Counted from the stretch's first letter, positions 25,397-35,331 are shown. The stretch: 50,697 nucleotides of DNA from Pirellula staleyi DSM 6068 (GCA_945870455.1 CAMBSL010000008.1:1-50697); one strand, 5' to 3'. Numbers and translations: made by a program. The notes: a model not told the origin generated them from the sequence alone.

Positions 25397-25553
25397 GTGT
25401 GAGTTTTAAAATCGCTTCGGACTTGTGGACGGATTGGATTGTGCTCCCCATTGTATAGGATTTGACAAGCAACTTCACGAAGCCCCCTCGTTCGATCTCG
25501 GCGTTTTTGCCTAAATGCTTTCGCAACGCCTCACAGTCACCACGTTTGTGGCC

Positions 25554-25988
25554 CTAGCGCGTTTGTGCCTTGTACGTCGACTGGATCGACTTAGCGACAA
25601 TTTGGCGCACATGCGCTGCAATTTGGCGCTCCGACATTTTGTCCATCGTTTCTAATGGCGCAATGTGACCCTTCAGTTTTGCTTCATCGATGCGCTTTTT
25701 AAACTCTAGCTTCGCCTCGCCCGGCCCCATGATATGAATCGAATCCGAATCGTGTACAGCACCGATGACCTCATCGTAAAAACGATTCGAGTGAGCTGCC
25801 GATTTCCGTTCAAGCTTGTCTTCCGCGACGAAATCGTTGGGTGTGTAAGCGTTCGGCGCCGATGACGGTACCACCGCGTGGCCAGCCGCATCGTGATCGG
25901 CAAGAATGGTGCGCAACGTTTCCACGTCGTCCGAAATACTTGCCAAGACGGCTTTGCGGTGGTCTATCCAGATGCCCGTGTAAATCAT
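25554..25988 (-). CDS. Small eRF1-like (translational-machinery-type) protein
   Basis: A 144-residue protein resembling the short bacterial proteins annotated as translational machinery proteins, which look like the third domain of archaeal/eukaryotic release factor eRF1. Matching segments are the start GIWIDHRKAVLASI, the middle RFYDEVIGAVHDSDSIHIMGPGEAKLEFKKRI, and the C-terminal METMDKMSERQIAAHVRQ-like helix. Known members often have histidine-rich linkers; here the linker (45-60) is not. The NIKS and GGQ motifs of true release factors are absent, so peptide release is not expected. It is alone, divergent from the membrane operon starting at 26244. The role is unknown. Confidence 0.6.
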   Translation of the reverse strand: MIYTGIWIDHRKAVLASISDDVETLRTILADHDAAGHAVVPSSAPNAYTPNDFVAEDKLERKSAAHSNRFYDEVIGAVHDSDSIHIMGPGEAKLEFKKRIDEAKLKGHIAPLETMDKMSERQIAAHVRQIVAKSIQSTYKAQTR

Positions 25989-26243
25989 GGGTTATGTCCT
26001 CAAGTCCTTTGTTTCATGTTGGATTGCACGTGACAAGCTCGTTGCACATTGCATACCAGAAGAGGATATTTTGCTACAATTGCCAATGAAACATCCTATT
26101 GGAGATTCAAACCTTGTCTTGCACCCGCCCCAGTTTTTTTTCGGGGCTAATGAAAGGCAGGACGATAGAGATTAGAATCGGGGCGTTATTGGATGGAACG
26201 CTCGTGCTGACATCGCGATAGCTATTTCTGACTGGGCCCAACG

Positions 26244-27254
26244 GTGAACGTACAAGACGCGATTGACTTGAATGCTGTCGTGACAACTCCTGAGAATATT
26301 CGGTTTGAGTATCGCATGGCGGGTCCGTTTCGTCGATTGCCGGCGTTGGTTCTCGATTTCGGGATGCGGATAGCCATTTTCCTTGCGATTTTGTTTTTCA
26401 TTGCACTGGTTGGCATTACGGGCCGGGGCCTTGGCGGCGGGTTCTTGTTTCTTGGCGTGATGATTGCTTGGTTTGCGTTGGACTGGTTTTACGGTTTGTT
26501 TTTCGAAACGTACTGGAACGGGCAAACACCAGGCAAATGGCTAACGAAAATTCGCGTCATTTCGGTGGATGGGCGGCCTATCAATGCGTATCAAGCCACG
26601 ATTCGCAATTTTCTTCGGCTAGCGGATTTCGCTCCGATGGTATCGCTGGAGATGTTTTCGGCAGATGCTCCACCCATGTACATGATTCCAACTTTTCTTG
26701 TGTCATTGGTATGCATGATTCTGACACCGCGGTTTCAGAGGCTCGGGGACTTGGCGGCTGGTACCATGGTGGTTGTCAATGAACGATCATGGATTCCACC
26801 CAATATTAAACTTGAGGATCCGCGTGTCGTATCGCTGAGCGAGCATATTCCGGCTAATTTCCAAATGAATGCAACGCTTGCCAAGGCGATTGCGCTGTAT
26901 GCAGAACGTCGAAGTCGAATTCCGGTTTTCCGTCGTTTAGAACTTGCTGCTCATTTGGCAAAGCCGCTGCTCGTGCGGTTTGACTTTCGAGACGATACCA
27001 GTCCCGATTTGCTCTTGTGTGCCCTGTACTATCGCGAGTTTGTTTCCAAGGATGCATTTACGAACGAAAAGCGATTGTCATTGCCACCCCCGATCGTTTC
27101 GAATTCGCTCGCGCGGTCTCAAAATGGGTTACCACTCGAAAGTCCGGCTGAATGGAAGCCAACATCGGACTCGGCATCTCTTCCGCCCATTTTGAATGCC
27201 AATCCCGCCGACATGGACGTTGTTTCTGTTTCAGCCATCAAAGCACCCATATGA
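26244..27254 (+). CDS. RDD-family membrane protein
   Basis: RDD-domain integral membrane protein. The domain spans about residues 20-180 with AGPFRRLPALVLDFGMRIAI (the D-containing first helix), two further spans, and the characteristic GQTPGKWLTKIRVIS and QRLGDLAAGTMVVV segments. A soluble C-terminal part of about 150 residues follows and is specific to this type. It is the first of five tightly packed membrane genes; its TGA overlaps the next ATG as ATGA. The operon context (SpoIIM-like, DUF4129, DUF4350) is a recurrent planctomycete arrangement of unknown function. Confidence 0.82.
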   Translation: MNVQDAIDLNAVVTTPENIRFEYRMAGPFRRLPALVLDFGMRIAIFLAILFFIALVGITGRGLGGGFLFLGVMIAWFALDWFYGLFFETYWNGQTPGKWLTKIRVISVDGRPINAYQATIRNFLRLADFAPMVSLEMFSADAPPMYMIPTFLVSLVCMILTPRFQRLGDLAAGTMVVVNERSWIPPNIKLEDPRVVSLSEHIPANFQMNATLAKAIALYAERRSRIPVFRRLELAAHLAKPLLVRFDFRDDTSPDLLLCALYYREFVSKDAFTNEKRLSLPPPIVSNSLARSQNGLPLESPAEWKPTSDSASLPPILNANPADMDVVSVSAIKAPI

Positions 27255-28291
27255 AAATCGCCGACTTAGTTGAGTTGAGGAGACAAGGATGGCTTGAACT
27301 TGAGCGAATGTGCGATTCGCTTCAGTCCATCAAGTATCCCTTTTACAAGAATGGGAGCATGGTATCAAGATTCTCTGCTCTGTATCGCGCGGCTTGCACG
27401 GATCTTGCAATGTCCGAACAATATCAACTGCCACCTGCAACCGTCGAGTACTTGCATCGACTGGTCGGTCGCGCTCATAGTCAACTCTATCGCTCGAGAC
27501 GATTTCCGACACAAAAGTGGGTTCACTACATCGGCGTGATCGCCCCGCAAAGTATTTTTCGCGACCCGTGTGTCAAGGTCGCCTTTGTTGTGTTCTTCGG
27601 TCTGTTCACTCTTTCGGCCATTCTAGCATGGTCAGAAGGGTCTTTTCCAGGGTATGCAGAACGCGTTCTTGGTGCAGCACAGATCGAAGGGATGGAGAAG
27701 AGTTTCGCCAAACCGTTGGCGGGAAACTTCAATCAGTATGTCACGATGTCAGGATTTTATATTCAACATAACACAAGTATTGGATTGCAGTGCTTTGCCT
27801 TGGGACCCTTGATTCTGCCGTCGCTTTGCGCGCTTGCCTACAACGGCGTCGTACTCGGTGCGACATTTGGCTATATGACCCGATCGGAAGTTGAGCAGGG
27901 TGATGTCTTCTTTCAGTTCGTTACGGCTCATGGAGTCTTTGAGTTAACAGCCATCGCTTTATCGGCTGCCGCCGGTTTGCGATTGGGTGTTGGTTTGTTT
28001 GCGACGGGAGGCTTGCAGCGCATCGAGTCGTTTAAACTCAATGCCGAGCGAGCTTTGCCCATCATCATGACTTCGGTCATCTTGTTTTTTATGGCGGCAT
28101 TTACAGAGGGGTTTCTGTCGCCGTCGCCGTTGCCCTATTTTGTAAAAGCAAGTTTTGCGATTTTTAGTTCCGGGTTGCTCATGGTCTACTTTGTTGTTCT
28201 TGGATACCCCCGCCCCGAACTCAGTCATGAGCTGGCAACCAGTGAAGACAATCCGTGGCGAACGATCGGAGCGGGGTATGCAGCTCGATAA
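27251..28291 (+). CDS. SpoIIM-like (DUF95) membrane protein
   Basis: Integral membrane protein of the stage II sporulation protein M-like family. A soluble helical N-terminal part (about 1-100) precedes a set of membrane segments starting VAFVVFFGLFTLSAILAW (about 113-130). A family-typical core follows: YIQHNTSIGLQCFALGP and AHGVFELTAIALSAAAGLRLG. ATG 27251 overlaps the RDD stop (ATGA); an earlier in-frame start at 27152 would lie inside the RDD gene. The organism is not expected to sporulate, so the name reflects homology only. The stop overlaps the next gene by 14 bp. Confidence 0.85.
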   Translation: MKIADLVELRRQGWLELERMCDSLQSIKYPFYKNGSMVSRFSALYRAACTDLAMSEQYQLPPATVEYLHRLVGRAHSQLYRSRRFPTQKWVHYIGVIAPQSIFRDPCVKVAFVVFFGLFTLSAILAWSEGSFPGYAERVLGAAQIEGMEKSFAKPLAGNFNQYVTMSGFYIQHNTSIGLQCFALGPLILPSLCALAYNGVVLGATFGYMTRSEVEQGDVFFQFVTAHGVFELTAIALSAAAGLRLGVGLFATGGLQRIESFKLNAERALPIIMTSVILFFMAAFTEGFLSPSPLPYFVKASFAIFSSGLLMVYFVVLGYPRPELSHELATSEDNPWRTIGAGYAAR

Positions 28292-29204
28292 AACAGCCAT
28301 CGAGATTGCTCAACGCTCTGGTGTCGAAATGGTCGACCTGAGCTTTATCGTGATGCGACGGTACTGGCGATCGATCGCCATCATCGCGATTCTCGGCATC
28401 GTCCCGTTCGCGATTGCGGATTTTATTTTGCTTTGGCCGTTGACGCGTTACGAATCGCTGGTGATGACTTCGCGTGATATTACCGATGCGAGTTTCTTTC
28501 ATCTGCGGTATCTAACGATCGTCACAGCGTTGATCCTTATCCAAGCACCGCTAGCGCTTTGTGGAGTAACCTATTTTATTGGCCAAGCCGTATTCATCGA
28601 GCGGCTTAGTGTTCGACAAGTGATGTCGTGCATTTGGGCGCGGCGCGGGGCAATGGTGTTGATCCTTGGGATACTGCGAATGTCTCTTGTCGCGTTCATT
28701 CCAGTTGTGCTTATGTTTGGTGACCCTAGCTTTCGGCCCGAGGTTGAGATTACGTTCTATTTGTTTTGTTTGTGTGGTATGGTTGTGTTGATACGAGGCT
28801 TTCGTCCGTTTTCCTCAGAGATCCTTTTATTGGAACGATGTCCCGTTTTTTCGTCCAAGAAGCGTCCAGATCAACTTGCCTACAGCAAGCGATCTCGCTG
28901 GCTGCATTCCAGTCTTTCTATGGAACTCTTTGGCATGCATATCGGCGTCGCATTGGTTGAGTTCCTTACGGTTTACTCGATGTCGATGGGATTGGTTTTC
29001 TTGATTGGAGTTTTGACGGGTATTTGGCGGTGGGGGCCTTGGATGGATTTGTTCTTTTTTCCGCTGATTCTGTGGGGCGTCGCAACGTGGGGAACGGTGA
29101 TCCGCTTTTTGACCTACATGAATGCCAGAATTCTTACCGAAGGTTGGGAGATCGAGTTGCGTCTCAAAGCGGAAGCGCAGCGATTGGAGGAGTTTGCGAA
29201 ATGA
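28278..29204 (+). CDS. Multi-pass membrane protein of unknown function
   Basis: A 308-residue protein with about six hydrophobic segments: SIAIIAILGIVPFAIADFIL, LTIVTALILIQAPLALCGV, MVLILGILRMSLVAFIPVVL, ITFYLFCLCGMVVLI, LVFLIGVLTGI and a final FFFPLILWGVATWGTVI. I do not recognise a named domain. ATG 28278 lies 14 bp inside the end of the SpoIIM-like gene; longer in-frame starts would overlap it much more. The stop overlaps the next ATG (ATGA). Its conserved place between SpoIIM-like and DUF4129 genes suggests a part in the same membrane complex. Confidence 0.75.
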   Translation: MQLDKTAIEIAQRSGVEMVDLSFIVMRRYWRSIAIIAILGIVPFAIADFILLWPLTRYESLVMTSRDITDASFFHLRYLTIVTALILIQAPLALCGVTYFIGQAVFIERLSVRQVMSCIWARRGAMVLILGILRMSLVAFIPVVLMFGDPSFRPEVEITFYLFCLCGMVVLIRGFRPFSSEILLLERCPVFSSKKRPDQLAYSKRSRWLHSSLSMELFGMHIGVALVEFLTVYSMSMGLVFLIGVLTGIWRWGPWMDLFFFPLILWGVATWGTVIRFLTYMNARILTEGWEIELRLKAEAQRLEEFAK

Positions 29205-30049
29205 TTCGACTCGTTATCCTGATCCTTCTCGTTGCAGTCGTGGTTTTTGGAAACGTTCGACAGCTTGCGGCAGACGAATCCGTTGCAAAGAATGTCGCAA
29301 TGGAGAATGACTTACTTCGGAAATCGACACATCCTGTTTGGTTTGACGCCAAGACGGGCAATATTACGCCTGTTGCGGCTCGCAAGAATGAGATTGACGT
29401 ATCCGATCGACATTCGTCTGTCGCAACACCTCAACCGCGCACGAACTCCGCATGGTGGGACTCCCTCTCGGGTTCGCTCTCGAAGGTCTTTTCCTGGTTG
29501 TTCGAGGGCTGGCTGACGATCCTGGGTGTCTTTTTGGTTCTTCTCGCGTTGGCGGCTGGGTTCCTTGTGTGGCGCTATAGCTCGAACGGGGGTGGATTTT
29601 TTCGTTCACGTGAAGCAAAGGATTTACTCGCGCATGAGCGTGAAAAAGCCAAGATTCAGGATTTGCCATTCGAAATCGAGCAAACCGCAATGGGCTTGCT
29701 TGGACAAGCAGCCAAGCTTAGGGCTGCCGGCGATTACTCCAAAGCCATTGTCTATCTATTTAGCCATGTGCTTGTCGAAATGGATGGAGCACGCTGTATC
29801 CGATTGACGCGAGGAAAAACCAACCGTACCTATTTGCGAGAATTGCGGGGGCGAGAGATGCTAAAAAGCTTCACAAACCAACTGGTTCAGGCTTTCGAGT
29901 TCGCTTTCTTCGGTAAACATCAACTGAGTCAAGAGTCATTCGAAGCGATCTGGCAACAGCTACCTGTTTTCGAAGAAAATTTGAAGCACTTTGAGCCGGG
30001 CACGCCGACGGAATCGTTCCCGGCCATTCCAGGAAGTGCCCTAAGATGA
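29201..30049 (+). CDS. DUF4129 domain protein
   Basis: Membrane protein with an N-terminal signal (MIRLVILILLVAVVVFG), an extracytoplasmic stretch (about 25-85), a transmembrane segment LTILGVFLVLLALAAGFLVW at about 105-125, and a C-terminal DUF4129 region (about 155-265) with AAKLRAAGDYSKAIVYLFSH and LTRGKTNRTYLREL. DUF4129 is often found with transglutaminase-like, MoxR and DUF58 genes. ATG 29201 overlaps the previous TGA, and its own TGA overlaps the DUF4350 ATG, so both junctions are ATGA. An earlier in-frame start at 29024 lies inside the previous gene and was rejected. Confidence 0.8.
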   Translation: MIRLVILILLVAVVVFGNVRQLAADESVAKNVAMENDLLRKSTHPVWFDAKTGNITPVAARKNEIDVSDRHSSVATPQPRTNSAWWDSLSGSLSKVFSWLFEGWLTILGVFLVLLALAAGFLVWRYSSNGGGFFRSREAKDLLAHEREKAKIQDLPFEIEQTAMGLLGQAAKLRAAGDYSKAIVYLFSHVLVEMDGARCIRLTRGKTNRTYLRELRGREMLKSFTNQLVQAFEFAFFGKHQLSQESFEAIWQQLPVFEENLKHFEPGTPTESFPAIPGSALR

Positions 30050-31419
30050 ATTTACTGGAGCGAGTTGTTTGGGCTTTTCTTGTGTGCCCCATGGTGCTCA
30101 ATGCTGGATGCACTGGCAGACTGAGCAATGAGTACGGTGGTAGCGAAGGATTCGAGGCGAGACAAAGCCCTGCATCGGTTTCCCTGTTCCGTAATATGTG
30201 CGAGTCGGAAGGGCATCAAACGGTGGTTGTGCGTTCGTTGTCACCGCGTGCAATGACGACACTCGAGGCGATTGTCTGGACGCCGGATTCATTCGAAACA
30301 CATCGCCCTGCGACCTACGAATGGCTTGATCGTTGGCTGGTTTCAGGAGACCGTACGCTCGTCTACGTTGGCCGCGATTTTTCGCCCCTGGCAGACTATT
30401 GGTCTCAAGTATGCGATGAACTTGCAAGCAAAGAAAGCTCCAGCAACGAGATAATCCCTGCTCGTCAAAGCTTGGCCGAGCAGCAACGAGATCTTGATAA
30501 GTTGCGAGCAAGCACGCGAGCCAAAGTTGCTACACCTTGGTTTGTAAGTGACCATTCACGGAGTCGCGAGGAACGCGTTGAGCGTTTGAGCGGTCCTTGG
30601 GCAGAGGATATTGATGCAGACAATTCGCGATTGTTTCTTCGTAGTTTCGTGGAGGGTTTTGAGGATGGTTCCAAACAGTCGCTCATCGATCAATTCAACA
30701 AAAAGCCCGCAGATACGTCGAGCAAGCCCAAACGCGACTTGGAATTTGATTTCCAATGGGGGCCAGCGGATGCAGATATGCTTGCCACGATTCAGAGTTT
30801 ATCGAACGAGGATATGCCAATCCTGGCGAATCTGCTCGCGACCGAAGAAGGCAAACCATTGATTGCAGAGATCACAACGGACAAGTGGAAACGCTCGCGA
30901 GTGATCTTCGTCGCAAATGCATCGCTCCTTTCCAATATTTCGCTAATCAATTCTTCGAACCGCGTGATCGCAAAAAAGCTGATAGAAATTCTGCCGGGTC
31001 AGAATGTTGGATTTATTGCCGGTGCTGATGATCCGCCGGTGAGAAAAGATAGTAGCGGCGAGCAGCAGAAAGGGTTCGAGTCGCTGACAATATGGCCTTT
31101 GAACGTCATTACGTTGCACGCGGTTTTCATGGGGATGCTGGTGCTGCTGGCTGTCTTTCCGATTTTCGGTAGGGCCAAGCGACTACCTCAAAAATCAACG
31201 CGTGACTTTGGACAGCACGTGGACGCCATGGGAGCGTTGCTCTTCAAATCGGCGGATCGTTTTTATGCGATGGCCACGATCGCCGATTACTTTCGATATG
31301 TACGCAAGGAACCGACATCACCCTGGGCGCAGGTGGATCCCACCGTGCAGCAAGAACCTAAATCTCCTTTCGCAGTGAAGACCCCTCCGGTGCAATCACC
31401 GGAGGACGCGAGCCAATGA
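30046..31419 (+). CDS. DUF4350-type membrane lipoprotein
   Basis: A 457-residue protein with a lipobox-like N-terminus (LNAGC, Cys22), a large periplasmic domain and a C-terminal transmembrane segment ITLHAVFMGMLVLLAVFPIF (about 359-379). The pattern RPATYEWLDRWLVSGDRTLVYVGRD resembles the glutamine-amidotransferase-like fold of DUF4350 proteins. It is the fifth and last gene of the operon. Its stop is in an ATGA context, but the overlapping ATG opens only ATG-AAG-TAA. In other planctomycetes a MoxR ATPase and a DUF58 protein often follow; they are absent here. Confidence 0.75.
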   Translation: MNLLERVVWAFLVCPMVLNAGCTGRLSNEYGGSEGFEARQSPASVSLFRNMCESEGHQTVVVRSLSPRAMTTLEAIVWTPDSFETHRPATYEWLDRWLVSGDRTLVYVGRDFSPLADYWSQVCDELASKESSSNEIIPARQSLAEQQRDLDKLRASTRAKVATPWFVSDHSRSREERVERLSGPWAEDIDADNSRLFLRSFVEGFEDGSKQSLIDQFNKKPADTSSKPKRDLEFDFQWGPADADMLATIQSLSNEDMPILANLLATEEGKPLIAEITTDKWKRSRVIFVANASLLSNISLINSSNRVIAKKLIEILPGQNVGFIAGADDPPVRKDSSGEQQKGFESLTIWPLNVITLHAVFMGMLVLLAVFPIFGRAKRLPQKSTRDFGQHVDAMGALLFKSADRFYAMATIADYFRYVRKEPTSPWAQVDPTVQQEPKSPFAVKTPPVQSPEDASQ

Positions 31420-31661
31420 AGTAAGTAGCGTCTTGGTGCATTCCACTACCTCGCAAGAGTCGGCTGAGGCCGTGGTCTCGATTGGTTCGCGACAACTACG
31501 ATCTAACTATCTGATTTAGATTCCAAGCGGAGTCGAGTCAAATACTGCATGCACCTGCTTGGATTCGCTTACGGATGAATTGCAACTAAGTTACAATGTG
31601 CGACTCCAATATCTCCTCGCCTAACATTGGTTTCCCGTTACTAGCCAAGTAAGTCCCATCG
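31420..31661. other. Gap after the membrane operon, no gene
   Basis: 242 bp between the DUF4350 and pgi genes. It starts right after an abortive two-codon ORF (ATG 31416, TAA 31422) and shows no recognisable remnant of a MoxR ATPase. The pgi promoter should be here. No terminator hairpin with a T-run was seen. Confidence 0.45.
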
Positions 31662-33314
31662 ATGAATACAAGACCTCTCTCTTTCACTCAGCTTCCCGCC
31701 TTCCAAGCGCTGCAAACCCACTTCCACAGTATCCGTTCAACGCATCTTCGAGACCTTTTCGCATCCGATCCGAAACGGGGCGAACGCTTGACCCTCGACA
31801 CCTTGGGAATCTATTTGGACTATTCGAAAAATCGCATTTCGGATGAGACGATCAAACTCCTTTTTGAACTTGCCCGAGAATGCGATTTACCGTCCAAGAT
31901 CGCAGCCATGTTTCGCGGCGACCGAATCAACATTACAGAGGATCGGTCTGTTTTGCATACGGCTCTCCGGTCCAAGCCGGGTGCCACGATTCTTGTCGAT
32001 GGGGTCAACGTTGTTCCCGAAGTCCATGCCGTTCTGGCGAAAATGACTAGCTTCTGCGATCGAATTCGAAGCGGCCAATGGAAGGGCCATACCGGACAGC
32101 CGATTCGCAGTATCGTCAACATCGGCATCGGCGGTTCGGACTTGGGCCCCGTAATGGCCTATGAAGCATTAAAGGTGTATTCCGATCGTGAACTTGCATT
32201 CCGCTTCATTTCCAACATTGACGGAAGCGATTTTGCGGAAGGGGTCCGGGATTTGAACCCCGCCGAAACGCTTTTCATTATCTCATCCAAGACTTTTACA
32301 ACTCTTGAAACGATGACCAACGCGCAAACGGCACGCGACTGGTTGTTGGCTGGATTGGGCGATTCCAAGGAAGCGGTCGCAAAGCACTTTGTTGCCGTCT
32401 CGACGAATGCCGCCAAGGTATCAGAATTCGGTATCGACACGGCGAACATGTTCGGATTTTGGGATTGGGTCGGGGGTCGATATTCGATGGATTCCGCAAT
32501 CGGGCTGTCGACCATGCTAGCCGTTGGCCCCTCAGGCTTTCAGCAGATGCTCGATGGTTTTCACCAAATGGATGAGCACTTTCGACTTGCACCGCTTGAA
32601 GAAAACATGCCCGTATTGATGGGTCTTATCTCGATGTGGTACGTCAATTTTTTTGACGTGCAATCGGTCGCCATTTTGCCGTACGAACAGTACTTGAAAC
32701 GATTCCCCGCCTATTTGCAGCAGCTGACTATGGAGAGCAATGGCAAGTCGACCACTTTGGATGGCCAGAAGGTCGACTATAGAACTTGTCCGGTGTATTG
32801 GGGTGAACCAGGAACGAATGGTCAGCACTCGTTCTATCAATTGATACACCAAGGCACGGTGTTGATTCCATGCGATTTCCTCGCGTTTGTCGAATCGGCG
32901 CATTCGTTGGGACGACATCACGACATTCTGCTTGCCAATGCGATCGCTCAATCCGAAGCGTTGGCTTTCGGAAAGACGGAAACCGAAGTGCAAAGCGATG
33001 GAACAGCCGCTTGGCTTGTTCCGCACCGAGTTTTCGAAGGAAATCGCCCGTCGAATACTCTTTTGGCCCAGCGTCTCGATCCGGTGATGTTAGGCAAGCT
33101 GATCTCACTCTACGAGCACATCGTGTTCGTTCAAGGGGCATTGTGGAACATCGATTCATTTGACCAATGGGGCGTTGAGCTTGGCAAAGTCCTCGCTCAG
33201 AAAATTGTCGGTGAACTCGAAAGCCCTAATGACCTAGCCTTAAAGCATGATAGTTCTACGAATGCTTTGATTCGTCGCTATCGCTCTTGCCGCGAAGTGG
33301 GTAGTCCCCACTGA
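31662..33314 (+). CDS. pgi: Glucose-6-phosphate isomerase
   Basis: Interconverts glucose 6-phosphate and fructose 6-phosphate. It is a long-form PGI of 550 residues. Motifs are [16 protein letters not shown] at 152-163 (phosphate-binding), the [12 protein letters not shown] segment at about 210, [13 protein letters not shown] around 272, [11 protein letters not shown], and the catalytic [18 protein letters not shown] at about 380-397. ATG 31662 gives the normal N-terminus. It stands alone and is convergent with the DUF2461 gene, 39 bp away. Confidence 0.95.
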   Translation: MNTRPLSFTQLPAFQALQTHFHSIRSTHLRDLFASDPKRGERLTLDTLGIYLDYSKNRISDETIKLLFELARECDLPSKIAAMFRGDRINITEDRSVLHTALRSKPGATILVDGVNVVPEVHAVLAKMTSFCDRIRSGQWKGHTGQPIRSIVNIGIGGSDLGPVMAYEALKVYSDRELAFRFISNIDGSDFAEGVRDLNPAETLFIISSKTFTTLETMTNAQTARDWLLAGLGDSKEAVAKHFVAVSTNAAKVSEFGIDTANMFGFWDWVGGRYSMDSAIGLSTMLAVGPSGFQQMLDGFHQMDEHFRLAPLEENMPVLMGLISMWYVNFFDVQSVAILPYEQYLKRFPAYLQQLTMESNGKSTTLDGQKVDYRTCPVYWGEPGTNGQHSFYQLIHQGTVLIPCDFLAFVESAHSLGRHHDILLANAIAQSEALAFGKTETEVQSDGTAAWLVPHRVFEGNRPSNTLLAQRLDPVMLGKLISLYEHIVFVQGALWNIDSFDQWGVELGKVLAQKIVGELESPNDLALKHDSSTNALIRRYRSCREVGSPH

Positions 33315-33353
33315 ACGACATGAACGCTACCTCACGCGTTCGGCCCGGTTCGC

Positions 33354-34133
33354 TTAAAAAGGTTGCTGCAACGCATCGCACAGAAACTTCATCCATGGTT
33401 TGGCATCCGCAAATGCAGTTGCGATCTGATCGATTGCATCGGCTTGGAGAAAGGCTTTTTCATGGATCGGTGTCACACCCGCAAAGCTTTTTCGGCGCAG
33501 GTCTTCGATGAGTGGGTGCTTTGGATCAATTCCGCGCGGGGCGGTTTTCAAGGAATCTCCATCGAGCTTGTATCGAGCTGCAAATTTCTTGTTGTTGCAG
33601 ACTTTCTTCCAGTCCGACGGGTTTTCTAGGATCGATTGACGAATGGCAGCTAGGGGCTCGGTCGGCGGTTGCCAAATTCCCGCCGCTAAGAAACAAGCCC
33701 CCGGTTCTAAGTGCACATAAAGTCCAGGCGCATGAACATCCCCTCCTATCGAATGCCGGAAGTGAATTCCGACGTTGGTCTTGTACGGTGTCTTGTTCTT
33801 CGAAAATCGGGTGTCGCGATAGATCCGCATGATCGATCCGCCCACTCGCTTGGGTTCGGCTAAAAGATAACGCGATTGTTTGGCGATCCATGGCTGCATT
33901 TGACGGACAAATTCCATGGCCGGTGTCAGTACATCCTCTTCGTAGCGAGTCTTGTTCTGAGCGAACCACTCTCGATCATTGTTGTTCTTTAGCTCTCGCA
34001 AGAATGCAAACAGCTTGTTGGAGAAAGGGGACTTGACTGCGGTATCTGCTTTTGGCATTTCATACTTTGTGGTTGTGGAATTCGCGATCGGAGCTTGAGA
34101 ACTAGCCCTCAGGATTATCCGCCCAAAGAACAT
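33354..34133 (-). CDS. DUF2461 (TIGR02453) family protein
   Basis: A member of the DUF2461 family of unknown function. Typical features are LFAFLRELKNNNDREWFAQNKTRYE-like opening, the central MRIYRDTRFSKNKTPYKTNVGIHFRH, and YVHLEPGACFLAAGIWQP. The frame opens at 34178. I use the ATG at 34133 because GAGG lies 9 bases upstream; ATG 34058 (MPKADT), nearer the conserved region, is also possible. It is convergent with pgi. No function is assigned; a related yeast family has no known activity that would transfer. Confidence 0.8.
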   Translation of the reverse strand: MFFGRIILRASSQAPIANSTTTKYEMPKADTAVKSPFSNKLFAFLRELKNNNDREWFAQNKTRYEEDVLTPAMEFVRQMQPWIAKQSRYLLAEPKRVGGSIMRIYRDTRFSKNKTPYKTNVGIHFRHSIGGDVHAPGLYVHLEPGACFLAAGIWQPPTEPLAAIRQSILENPSDWKKVCNNKKFAARYKLDGDSLKTAPRGIDPKHPLIEDLRRKSFAGVTPIHEKAFLQADAIDQIATAFADAKPWMKFLCDALQQPF

Positions 34134-34334
34134 GGTATGGTACCTCAACCAGCCAACGCTGTGACGCATTTTCGTCAACCGCGCTGGAGCTGATTGGTTC
34201 CAATAGCCTCTGATCTTCGGCTTGACAGGCTGCTAACGCCAGAAGCCTATATTACAAATTGATCCCCAGGCATTGAATTTCGGCATGAACGACTGGATAA
34301 TGTCCACTCCTTTTCGTTCGCCACATTTGAGGAG

Positions 34335-35321
34335 ATGCCCATGGGTTTGAATCGTTTCTGGATGGTCCCGTTCGTTTTCTTAACGTCCATCGTCGCGGTA
34401 GCCGATTCGACTCATGCCGATCCCGAAAAGACCGACGCGGACTTTCCCTTTCAAGGTGAGTACTCAGGTACGATCAAAACCAGTGATGGGGAAGTGAAGG
34501 TTGGCTTGCAGGTCATCGCCCTTGGAAAAGGGAAATTTCGAGCCGTCGGATTCGAAGGAGGACTCCCCGGTGACGGTTGGGCACGTGGCGGTACGATGCG
34601 ATCTGCGGATGGCGAGCTAAGGGAAGGCTCAATCGCCTTTGAGACCGAAGACGTCTTCGTTACCGTCAAGAATGGTGTCGCGAAGATCACATCCAATAAT
34701 GGCCAAGAACATGCCAATTTGAAAAAGATTGAACGCAAGAGCCCAACTCTCGATGCGAAGCCGCCCCAAGGTGCGATCGTACTATTCGACGGCAAGTCGG
34801 TCGATGCGTTTGACAAGGGGCGAATGGAAGATGGGCTACTTATGCAGGGCTGCACTAGCCAGAAGACGTTTGGAAGCCATAAAGTGCACATCGAATTCCG
34901 TACCCCCTATCAACCCGAAACTCGCGGTCAAGGCAGAGGCAACAGCGGCGTTTATCTGCAAGGCCGATACGAAGTACAAGTCCTCGATTCCTTCGGATTG
35001 GAAGGCAAGGACAATGAATGCGGTGGCATCTATTCTGTCTCACCGCCTGATGTCAACATGTGCCTACCACCATTGACTTGGCAGACGTATGACATTGAAT
35101 ATACGGCCGGCGAATATGCCGCAGATGGCAAGATTGTCAAGAATCCGAAAGCGACCGTGACTCACAATGGAGTCGTTATTCACAAGGATCGAGAGTTGCC
35201 CGGCGAACGCAACACGACGTCAGCGCCTATGAAAGCAGGCGCCGAACCAGGACCTTTGTTCTTACAAGACCACGGCAACCCCGTTCGCTACCGCAATATT
35301 TGGGTCGTGGAGACCAAGTAA
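34335..35321 (+). CDS. Secreted DUF1080 (3-keto-disaccharide hydrolase-like) protein
   Basis: Exported protein with signal peptide (about 1-28, ending THAD) and a C-terminal DUF1080 domain (about 145-326), a concanavalin-like sandwich annotated as 3-keto-disaccharide hydrolase. Typical segments are FDGKSVDAFDKG, HIEFRTPYQP, RGNSGVYLQGRYEVQVLDSF, GGIYSVSPPDVNMCLPPLTWQTYDIEY and GPLFLQDHGNPVRYRNIWV. The N-terminal 110 residues form a separate beta-rich region (YSGTIKTSDGEVKVGLQV). DUF1080 genes are strongly expanded in planctomycetes and tied to polysaccharide breakdown; the substrate here is unknown. Monocistronic, ending at a hairpin. Confidence 0.85.
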   Translation: MPMGLNRFWMVPFVFLTSIVAVADSTHADPEKTDADFPFQGEYSGTIKTSDGEVKVGLQVIALGKGKFRAVGFEGGLPGDGWARGGTMRSADGELREGSIAFETEDVFVTVKNGVAKITSNNGQEHANLKKIERKSPTLDAKPPQGAIVLFDGKSVDAFDKGRMEDGLLMQGCTSQKTFGSHKVHIEFRTPYQPETRGQGRGNSGVYLQGRYEVQVLDSFGLEGKDNECGGIYSVSPPDVNMCLPPLTWQTYDIEYTAGEYAADGKIVKNPKATVTHNGVVIHKDRELPGERNTTSAPMKAGAEPGPLFLQDHGNPVRYRNIWVVETK

Positions 35322-35331
35322 GAGTTCTACC

